The notes under the pieces were generated by a model. The model saw nothing but the letters and a program-made list of their open reading frames with translations, ran no database searches and was not told the DNA's origin. A stretch of 40,495 nucleotides of DNA from an uncultured bacterium (GTDB taxonomy: Bacteria; Verrucomicrobiota; Verrucomicrobiia; Verrucomicrobiales; V1-33), in the NCBI GenBank assembly GCA_903954065.1, contig CAJBME010000308.1, forward strand, positions 1 to 40,495, read 5' to 3'. Numbering within the stretch: the first letter of the stretch is position 1; each line of letters opens with the position of its first letter. Positions 33,743-40,495 of the stretch are shown here, one piece after another. The position numbers were made by a program, and so were the translations under genes.

Positions 33743-34255
33743 TCCCCGGCGCTGCCCACCTTCACCACCCACTGAAATCAGGGCGCGGGATCTCCTTGGG
33801 CTGCGCGATCACGTGCCCCACGCTTTGCACACGTCCAGCCCAGTCGGGGGGATGACGAAGCTGGTGTCTGATGGCGTTGAGCCTTGCATAAGATTTTGTA
33901 CTTGCGCCAAAGGAGATAAGCGAAAATCTGTTATTAAGTCGTACGGCCGACCAATCTTCTCATGATCTACGCCTCCGCCCCTGCCCACTGTATCACCTGG
34001 GCGGCACCCAATCAGCATTTTCAAGATCTTGGCTGCCATGGCTATCCTCATGACCGCTGTTTGCGACCCAGTTTCAGCATAGGCCAACAACACCTTAGCC
34101 AGCCAACACCGGCCCCATCGAGGGCGCCTGCCCGCGGACGCCTTGTCTCAATCCCGCTTTCCGCGTCTCATTCTCAAACCCCTGCTCGAATGCACCAGCT
34201 TACCGCTCAAAGTGGTCGTCTCCCGACTGAAGTCCCTCCTGCCGCCCGTCCTTTG

Positions 34256-37200
34256 ATGCATCTTTCAGCGGCCTTTGCTCAGCTTACCAGATCACTTGGC
34301 TCATCGCCCTCCGTCGCGCTTCTCGCGATCAGCTCGCGCCTGGCCACCTTTGCTCTGATTTTCTGGCTCAGCTTGTTCGCGGCGGAAAGCGGCGCCCAGA
34401 CTGTCGCGGTCGACACCGACGGCGATGGAGTCAACGACCAGCGCGAGGCGTATGACGGCACCAATCCGCTCGACAAAACATCCTTCGATCCGCTCAGCGT
34501 CAAGCTCGTGGCGCATTACCCTTTTGACGGCAGTGCCAATGATGCCAGTGGAAACTCCAACCACGGCACAGTCAGTGGCGCACAGCTTTCCACTGATCGC
34601 TTCGGTGGTACGACAAAAGCCTATACGTTTGACGGAATCAGCGAAAACATCTCAGTGCCAGAGGTGCCAGGCTTTGAAGGGGATTCCATCAGCGTTAGTG
34701 TCTGGATCAATGCCGCCTCCCTCAGTCCGGGAGGCCGCGTCAGGTCCAACATCATCGAAAAAGGTGGCAACGCCTTTCAATGGGTTCTGCAATTGGAGAG
34801 GTCAGGCAAGATTCGAGCTGCCGTGATTACCTCGTCAGGCGAGAAGCTTCTCGACTCGACAGCCGAGATATTCACAGATGCCTGGCATCAGGCCGTTTTT
34901 ACTTGGAATAAGGCTGATCTGAAAATCTACATTGATGGGGTTTTGGACAGCAGCGTGCCAGCCGCTGGAGACATGGTTCAAGGCCCTTTGCCGGTGATCA
35001 TAGGTGGATCGAACTATTTCAATACCTATCTTCAAGGAAAGCTCGACGATGTGTACATCTATAATCGGGAGTTGAGCGCAGCTGAAGTGTCCTCGCTGTT
35101 CGTGGTCAACGATCGCTCGATAGAGGGTGCAGCCACAAAAGCCCCCTATGACCCGGCTACCGCGGTCCACTGGAGTGCTGGAGGTGTGCCGTGGTTGGTG
35201 GATGCCACGACAAGTCACGACAGCAAGGACTCGATCAGGGCAAAGACGACGGACGGTCAGGCGACCTACCGGGAGTATACGGTGACAGGCCCGGCGGTGG
35301 TGGATTTCTGGTGGAAGGTGAGTTCGGAGAAGAACTACGACACGTTTTCCTACTCCGTGGACGGGGCGGTGCGGGAGACTATTTCGGGCGAGGTTGACTG
35401 GGCGTATCGGACGGTAACGGTGCCGGCTGGCAGTCATGTGGTGCGCTGGACGTACCAGAAAGACGCGGCTGACGCGGTGGGTGCGGATGCGGGGTGGCTG
35501 GATGACGTGGCGGTATATGCCGCGGAGCCGCTGCTGAGCGTGCGGCAGGGAGGCACGCTGCTGACCGGTACGGCGACCGTTGATTTCGGCTTCACCGGAG
35601 TTGGGGCGGCGGCGGTAACGAGGGTGCTGAACTTTACCAACGAGGGGTATGTGCCGATGGCGGTCGAACTATCGCTGGCGGTCGGCTCGGGTTTTTCCTT
35701 TGAAGGCGCCTCCACCGCCTCACTGGTCCTCGGCCGTGGCGAAAGCGTGGCGGTGCCGGTGAGCCTAGCCACGGGCTCGAGCGGGACCAAGACTACCGAG
35801 TTGGCGATCTCGGTCCCCGGATCCACGGTCGAGCCGCCTCGGATCACTCTTGCGGGACAGATTCTCGGGCCTGTCATCGGCGTGTCGTTGGGGAGTGTGC
35901 CGCTCGCCTCGGGGCAGTCGGTCGATCTGGGTCTGGCGCCTAGTTCGCTTGAACTGACCATTACCCACGCCGGGAGCGCCGGTGTCCTCGATATCAGCCG
36001 GGTGGCCACCACGGGCCAATTCGAGGTTGCCCCGCTGTCGACGGCTTCCTTCTCGCCCCAAAACAGCGCCACTTTTAAGGTGCAGGCTCGGAGCACCACC
36101 TTCGGCCCCCAGTCGGGAAGCCTGGCCATCCACAGCAACGACGGCGACACGCCTGTTTTCACCCTACAGTTGGCGTCTCAGGCGTATGTCGCTGCCGAGG
36201 GCGGCGTCGCCGAGGGGGCGGTGACCACTTTTGGCTTTGGAGGGGGCGTGGGATGGGCCTTCGGCTCCACCCGACTGCCGAACGACACCACCGGGCCGGC
36301 CGCCAAAACTGGCGCCGCACCGGACAACGGGTCCTCCGTATTTGAAATGGTGACACAGAGCGCCGGCATCCTTTCATGGTCGTGGAAGGTGTCGGCCCAA
36401 CAAGATTTCGACTGGCTGCTCTGCGAGGTGGATGGCCGGGAGGTTGCCGGCCTGTCGACCAAGACCGCGGCGTGGCAGTCCCAGGTGGTGCAGGTGCCCG
36501 CGCAGGCGGTAGTGCGATGGTCATACCGCAAGGACGGATCGGCGAGCGCCGGAGAGGACGCAGGCTATCTCGCGGACGTGGCGTTTCGCAGCCTCGCCCC
36601 CCAGTCGTCCTTCGATACATGGGCCTCGCCGTACGGTCTGACCGATCCTCAGCAGCTTCTTCCCTCATCCGGAATGCCAGCCCTGTTCGCCTGGCTCGGC
36701 GGGTTCAACCCCGCTACTGGACCCGAGTCCGCGGATTACGCGCCGCTCCGCGACGACGGCCGCCTGAAATTCCGCTTCGCCGCTTCCAAATCTGCCGATG
36801 GCACCCAGTCAGTCGAATTCTCGGAGGGCCTCGGCCAGTGGTCGACCCGCGGCCTGAGCCAGCGCCTGCTCGCAGAGGATGCGGCCACCTCGACGATCGA
36901 GGTCGTCAGCCCGCGGACCGCCCGCGGGTTCTTCCGGGTCGTCGGCGACACCAACTCCTCGGCTGCTCTGACAACGGTGAAGGGGACGGTTGTGGGTCCG
37001 GAAGGTGATCCCGCCCCAGGGGTGACGGTCACCATTCAGTTGCAGGACGGTTCGTTCTCGCAATCGACTACCACCGCGAGCAATGGGAGCTTTTCCGTGC
37101 CGGGTGTGCCCGCCGTGGGGGGCCCGTTAGCCCTGTCCGCATTCAACACGGCCGGCGGCCAGTCGTCCTATTTCGCCGTCGGCAACCTCGCCCCAAACGC

Positions 37201-38062
37201 CGCCGGCATTACCGCCACCGGCACCCACAGGCTGGTCCTAAGTCGCTCCGCCTTCGTCCTCATCCCGGAGGGCAGCTTCCAGATGGGGGATGCGCTGGAC
37301 GGAATAAGCGATGCGCCTGTTCGTACGGTGAATGTTAGTGCCTTTATCATGGCGAAAACTGAGGTGACTAAGGCGGAATGGGACGAAGTTCGCTCCTGGG
37401 GATTTTCTCGCGGATACACGGATTTGGCGGTCGGAGGTGGCAAGGAGGGCAACCATCCTGTGCAGATGGTCACGTGGTTTGACGTGATCAAATGGTGCAA
37501 TGCTCGCAGTGAAAAAGACGGTTTGGCGCCGGTGTATACTTTCAATGGCGCTGTCATGCGCACCGGGATCAGTGTGCCGACAGCGAACTGGACCGCCAGA
37601 GGGTATCGGCTGCCGACCGAGGCCGAGTGGGAGAAATCCGCCCGCGGTGGATTGAACGGGAAACGGTTTCCATTGGGCAATACGATCACCCACAGTCAGG
37701 GGAATTATTACAGCGAAAGTGCTTACGCCTACGATATCAGCCCGACGCATGGGTTCCATCCGACCTATGCGGTGGGCAGCCAACCCTACACCTCGCCCGT
37801 GGGAAGTTTTGCCGCGAACGGTTATGGGTTGTACGATATGAGCGGGAATCTGTTCGAGTGGTGCTGGGATTGGTATGGTACCCACGACAACGCGTCACAG
37901 ACGGATCCTCGGGGTGTTAGTTCGGGCGCGAACCGGGTGTTCCGGGGCGGCAGTTGGATCAGCCCCGCGTTCCGCTGCAGCGTCGTGGACCGCGACAACA
38001 ACCTCCCGTCCAACTCGTACTTCAGCGTCGGGTTCCGGGTGGTCCGCAGTTCAGTTCCCTAA
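34256..38062 (+). CDS. large secreted LamG / FGE-domain protein
   Basis: The frame is open from 33962. The ATG at 34256 was preferred because a signal-type hydrophobic segment (ATFALIFWLSLFAAESGAQT) follows ~30 residues later, but 34190 is possible. The product has 1268 residues. In order: a Ca-binding/thrombospondin-3-like DTDGDGVNDQREAYDGTNPL; a LamG/concanavalin domain (~80-280, VKLVAHYPFDGSANDASGN); a repeated module seen at ~285-410 and ~642-780 (FWWKVSSEKNYDTFSYSVDG, WSWKVSAQQDFDWLLCEVDG); choice-of-anchor-D-like parts between them; a carboxypeptidase-regulatory-like domain (~907-968); and a C-terminal FGE/SUMF1 domain (~995-1268: GYRLPTEAEWEKSARGG, GLYDMSGNLFEWCWDWY, FRGGSW, GFRVVRSS). 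Probably a cell-surface binding protein. Its end resembles a DGR variable region. Confidence 0.85.
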   Translation: MHLSAAFAQLTRSLGSSPSVALLAISSRLATFALIFWLSLFAAESGAQTVAVDTDGDGVNDQREAYDGTNPLDKTSFDPLSVKLVAHYPFDGSANDASGNSNHGTVSGAQLSTDRFGGTTKAYTFDGISENISVPEVPGFEGDSISVSVWINAASLSPGGRVRSNIIEKGGNAFQWVLQLERSGKIRAAVITSSGEKLLDSTAEIFTDAWHQAVFTWNKADLKIYIDGVLDSSVPAAGDMVQGPLPVIIGGSNYFNTYLQGKLDDVYIYNRELSAAEVSSLFVVNDRSIEGAATKAPYDPATAVHWSAGGVPWLVDATTSHDSKDSIRAKTTDGQATYREYTVTGPAVVDFWWKVSSEKNYDTFSYSVDGAVRETISGEVDWAYRTVTVPAGSHVVRWTYQKDAADAVGADAGWLDDVAVYAAEPLLSVRQGGTLLTGTATVDFGFTGVGAAAVTRVLNFTNEGYVPMAVELSLAVGSGFSFEGASTASLVLGRGESVAVPVSLATGSSGTKTTELAISVPGSTVEPPRITLAGQILGPVIGVSLGSVPLASGQSVDLGLAPSSLELTITHAGSAGVLDISRVATTGQFEVAPLSTASFSPQNSATFKVQARSTTFGPQSGSLAIHSNDGDTPVFTLQLASQAYVAAEGGVAEGAVTTFGFGGGVGWAFGSTRLPNDTTGPAAKTGAAPDNGSSVFEMVTQSAGILSWSWKVSAQQDFDWLLCEVDGREVAGLSTKTAAWQSQVVQVPAQAVVRWSYRKDGSASAGEDAGYLADVAFRSLAPQSSFDTWASPYGLTDPQQLLPSSGMPALFAWLGGFNPATGPESADYAPLRDDGRLKFRFAASKSADGTQSVEFSEGLGQWSTRGLSQRLLAEDAATSTIEVVSPRTARGFFRVVGDTNSSAALTTVKGTVVGPEGDPAPGVTVTIQLQDGSFSQSTTTASNGSFSVPGVPAVGGPLALSAFNTAGGQSSYFAVGNLAPNAAGITATGTHRLVLSRSAFVLIPEGSFQMGDALDGISDAPVRTVNVSAFIMAKTEVTKAEWDEVRSWGFSRGYTDLAVGGGKEGNHPVQMVTWFDVIKWCNARSEKDGLAPVYTFNGAVMRTGISVPTANWTARGYRLPTEAEWEKSARGGLNGKRFPLGNTITHSQGNYYSESAYAYDISPTHGFHPTYAVGSQPYTSPVGSFAANGYGLYDMSGNLFEWCWDWYGTHDNASQTDPRGVSSGANRVFRGGSWISPAFRCSVVDRDNNLPSNSYFSVGFRVVRSSVP
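37934..38062 (+). other. variable-region-like 3' end of large FGE protein
   Basis: From RVFRGGSW to the stop, the codons at exposed positions are largely of the NNC type (atc, agc, ttc, cgc, gac, aac, tac) between fixed scaffold codons, as in the 298-420 segment. The scaffold matches between the two genes while these codons do not. The pattern suggests AAC-templated diversification. No template or reverse transcriptase is in the window. Confidence 0.5.
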
Positions 38063-38079
38063 AGCCAGCAGGTAGTGAA

Positions 38080-38215
38080 GCGACCGGAGCGTTAGGGAGG
38101 GAGTGACGACCGAGCGGAAGCGGATGCGCGTGGCGGGCGGTTGGTCGGCAGGCAAGTAAGGGCGGCGGGATTCGCGAACATTTCGGGAGATGCAATCTGA
38201 AGTCCCGAAACAGCC
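38080..38215. repeat. 3'-flank repeat with hairpin, copy 2
   Basis: Aligns with 474-615 downstream of the other FGE gene. It contains a perfect 8-bp inverted repeat TTTCGGGA / TCCCGAAA (38181-38188 and 38203-38210) with a 14-nt loop. There is no T-run after it, so it is not a standard terminator. DGR targets often carry a hairpin downstream of the variable region, though usually closer. The remaining 38216-38765 shows no gene; an open minus frame at 38374-38604 has no recognisable product. Confidence 0.6.
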
Positions 38216-38765
38216 AGTATCGCGCAGCACCGTGGAAGTTCAGCAATCGCAGCGGAGCCCCGAGTGAGAGGCGCCGCGAAGGGGCTGGGTGAGGGAGCTG
38301 AACGCACCCATTGTTCTATTTTAAAGTGACCCGAGAAGCTGTAGCACACACTCTGCACCTGAGCTCAACCAGTCTAAAATGTGGTAACCGCGCTCCAGAG
38401 GCGTCTCTCTCTGAGTTCAACCGCGCCGCCACTTTTGCCGGCCTCCACGCCTGCATGGAGCGCTGAGCGGCCAGGGTGAATGAACCGGCATCGCCTCACG
38501 CCGCCGCGCTGACAACCACGCCCCCCAGGGAGACGGCCGCCAGCTCCAAGAGCCTCTGTCTCGTGGCGTGGAATGGCGTGGCGTGACATGCTTGAGAAGT
38601 TCAAAAAGTTCTGTGTTTTTGAGGATGTAAAAATTACTTCATCTGATGGTAAATGGCAGTGATGTAATTTTAAAAACTACACTTGTTTCATATTAGGTAT
38701 TGATGGTAGTGCTCTCTTTTGGTTGTCCACACCTGCCCGACTCTTCCAATCCCCCTGCTCTGCTC

Positions 38766-40495
38766 ATGAAATCATCCAATGGCATACGCCTTTCGGCTCT
38801 ATTTATAGCGTTAATGTTCAGTTTTTTAAGTATTCTGCGCGGTGGGAACGTGTTGATGACGAATTTTGATGAATCGCGGGGGGCGCAGGTGCCGGTGTCG
38901 TTGGCGAATGGTACGGCATTGTTGCAGGGCGGGTCGGTGCAGGTGGGATCATTTGTCGGGGCGGATCCGGCGGTGTTGATCAACGGACTCATTTCGCCGG
39001 CTGGGCTGGCGGCATTGTTGTCGAATTTCGTGACGTTTGGACCGGCGGCGAGCGTGGGAGCGGCGTTTTCTGGATTGTATGGGGTGGACGTTTCGGTGCC
39101 GCTCAATGCGACCAGTCCGCTGGTCGGGCAGTCGATTTACACTCTGATTGGCAATGCGGCCACGTTGTCGACGTCCAGCGAGCTAGCCATCATCCGACAT
39201 GCGTCGTTGTTTGAAGCGGATGCGCCCGTCTTTGGACGGGTAGCGGACATTTCTGATCCGACGGCCACCATTTTGTTTGGTCAGCGGCCAGGACCATCGG
39301 TGACGACAGCTCTGGGGGCGGCGCCGTCGTTGCAGCTGGTCCCGATGCGGGAAACGCTGGGGGTAGAGGACGCGAACGGGCTGGCGGTATCGGAAAACGC
39401 GACCCAGTCATTCGGAGTGGTGCCCCCCGGAACGGCCGTCGTCCGCGAATTTCGCGTGCGCAATCAAGGGTCGGGGGAGTTGAGCGGGATGACGATTCAG
39501 CTGGACGGGTTGTATGTGTCGAGTTTTCGAATCGATCGGACGCAGTTGCCTGCGGTGCTCCTGCCGGGAGCAAGCGGGACGTTTACGGTCACGTTTAATC
39601 CAGTGACGAGCGCGACCAAGTCCGCGACTGTCTCGGTGGTCAGCAGCACTCCCGGGTTCAATGTGTTTTCCATGCCGGTCAGCGGTACCGGGGATTCGTA
39701 TTTCCTCACCCAGCCGGTGTCACGCACGGTGACGGCGGGTCAGCCGGTGACATTTTCCGCGGTGGCGGGGACATTCGACGGCTTGGCGCCGGCGTATCAA
39801 TGGTTTCGCAATGGAATGGCGCTGCCTGGAGCCACCGGCTCCACGCTGACTGTCTCCCCGGCGCAGCCGTGGCACAGTGGTGAGTATGCGGTGCAGGTAC
39901 CGGGATCGGCCGGGCCGATCCTCAGCGAGACCGCGAACTTGCGGATCAACGGGGCGGCCTATGGCCCATGGCAGGGGCTGGTTTCGTATTATCCATTTGA
40001 TGCATCCTCCGCGGATGCCGTGCGTCCCGCCAGTCCAGCGGAATTGATCAATGCCTCGCAATTGGTCACCGACTCAGAGCAGGCGGGGGTGGTCGAGGTG
40101 GTCGGCCGGGGCTTTGCCATTCCTCCTTTTCCTTTTGAAGCACCGGGGACCGTCGGACCGGGCGGGTCCATCCGCCTACCGCGTCCGGTCTCGGCGGAAG
40201 GTGAGGCCTTTACTTTTTCATTCTGGCTCAAAGAACAAGGATACAGCAGCCGCCATGGCGAAGCCTTTCTCACCCTCGGGGAAGGACTCGATTCCGCTGA
40301 TGTCCTCGGTCATTATTGGATCGGGGGTGGTGACGGCGTCGCCGATTATTACGGCAGTATGACCGATGTGGTGGAACCCGGGCGGCCGGGAGCGGCCACC
40401 ATCGACGCCGACGGGGTGGTGGTCATGAACGAGCCGTGGACGTCGTGGACACTGGTGGCGCGAGACGGCGTGATGCGGGTCTACCGCCAGGGAAC
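38766..40495 (+). CDS. large secreted protein with choice-of-anchor, Ig-like and LamG domains (3' end outside window)
   Basis: From the ATG at 38766 the frame stays open to the last base, giving 576 residues of an incomplete protein. A signal peptide is visible (MKSSNGIRLSALFIALMFSF). Residues ~210-310 form a choice-of-anchor-D-like domain (FGVVPPGTAVVREFRVRNQG, then PGASGTFTVTFNP). Residues ~312-400 are an Ig-like domain (QPVSRTVTAGQPVTFSAVAG, YQWFRNG, HSGEYAVQV). A LamG-type domain starts at ~410 (LVSYYPFDASSADAV, FTFSFWLKEQG). The architecture matches the preceding gene and is typical of Verrucomicrobiota/Planctomycetota surface proteins. It is preceded by ~700 bp without genes, so it probably has its own promoter. 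Confidence 0.85.
   Translation, partial: MKSSNGIRLSALFIALMFSFLSILRGGNVLMTNFDESRGAQVPVSLANGTALLQGGSVQVGSFVGADPAVLINGLISPAGLAALLSNFVTFGPAASVGAAFSGLYGVDVSVPLNATSPLVGQSIYTLIGNAATLSTSSELAIIRHASLFEADAPVFGRVADISDPTATILFGQRPGPSVTTALGAAPSLQLVPMRETLGVEDANGLAVSENATQSFGVVPPGTAVVREFRVRNQGSGELSGMTIQLDGLYVSSFRIDRTQLPAVLLPGASGTFTVTFNPVTSATKSATVSVVSSTPGFNVFSMPVSGTGDSYFLTQPVSRTVTAGQPVTFSAVAGTFDGLAPAYQWFRNGMALPGATGSTLTVSPAQPWHSGEYAVQVPGSAGPILSETANLRINGAAYGPWQGLVSYYPFDASSADAVRPASPAELINASQLVTDSEQAGVVEVVGRGFAIPPFPFEAPGTVGPGGSIRLPRPVSAEGEAFTFSFWLKEQGYSSRHGEAFLTLGEGLDSADVLGHYWIGGGDGVADYYGSMTDVVEPGRPGAATIDADGVVVMNEPWTSWTLVARDGVMRVYRQG

Noticed and set aside
33809..34093. Minus-strand ORF (94 codons) before the large secreted protein gene
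   Set aside because: Some protein-like stretches (IGRPYDLITDFRLSPLAQVQ), but no recognisable family and no start context; not enough to call.
35434..36162. Minus-strand ORF (242 codons) inside the large secreted protein gene
   Set aside because: Antisense of a continuous multi-domain coding sequence; no recognisable motif.
38181..38210. Hairpin after the large FGE gene as a Rho-independent terminator
   Set aside because: The 14-nt loop and lack of a following T-run do not fit; it is kept as part of a conserved repeat instead.
38374..38604. Minus-strand ORF (76 codons) between the last two genes
   Set aside because: Gly/Arg-rich with no motif, no neighbours on that strand; more likely part of an intergenic repeat.
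38693..39106. Minus-strand ORF (137 codons) at the start of the last gene
   Set aside because: The plus frame from 38766 has a signal peptide and continues open to the window end with recognisable domains, so the minus frame is a shadow.

Overview
The window looks like about 40 kb of chromosome from a member of the Verrucomicrobiota. This is inferred from the large secreted LamG / choice-of-anchor / formylglycine-generating-enzyme-like proteins at both ends, the high GC content and the style of the integrative elements; there is no rRNA or other marker to confirm it. I saw no tRNA, rRNA or CRISPR array. The first bases are a HindIII site, so the window may be a cloned fragment.

Layout. (1) 1-420: the 3' end of an FGE-like gene whose last ~120 bp look like the variable region of a diversity-generating retroelement target, followed by repeats. 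(2) ~800-10,930: a mobile-element module. It holds small cargo genes (a zinc-ribbon membrane protein, a DUF551-like protein, HTH proteins), a cluster of inverted 9-bp repeats, a primase-helicase, an excisionase-like HTH protein, an HTH regulator and a tyrosine recombinase, then a 135-bp tandem repeat and a second, different tyrosine recombinase whose start codon lies inside a phased 11-bp repeat array. A ~140-bp diverged direct repeat (664-803 and 10,919-11,058) brackets the module. (3) 11,122-25,589: a complete type 1 BREX phage-defence operon on the minus strand, in transcription order brxA-brxB-brxC-[HEPN gene]-pglX-pglZ-brxL. The extra gene between brxC and pglX carries an RNxxxH HEPN motif and is translationally packed into the operon. 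(4) 25,590-34,000: a decayed mobile-element zone. It contains a terminase small subunit, a broken family A DNA polymerase, small phage-like ORFs, a second primase paralogue with a different C-terminal ATPase (DUF3987), its own inverted 9-bp repeat clusters around an AT-rich core, a second copy of the 11-bp array in inverted orientation, and fragments of IS3 OrfA, an IstB-type ATPase and the second integrase. (5) 34,000-40,495: host-like secreted proteins, one ending in another FGE domain with a variable-region-like 3' end, the next running off the window.

How it fits together. The BREX operon lies between two element modules that each pair a primase with an iteron-like inverted repeat structure directly downstream of its stop codon. 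Phased 11-bp arrays, one embedded in the start of an intact integrase gene, lie on either side of the 23-kb segment that holds BREX. This suggests a defence island built from, and possibly moved by, integrative elements or phage satellites. The least ordinary items are the HEPN gene inside BREX, the parallel iteron structures of the two primases, the paired 11-bp arrays, and the retroelement-target-like 3' ends of the FGE genes with no reverse transcriptase in view.
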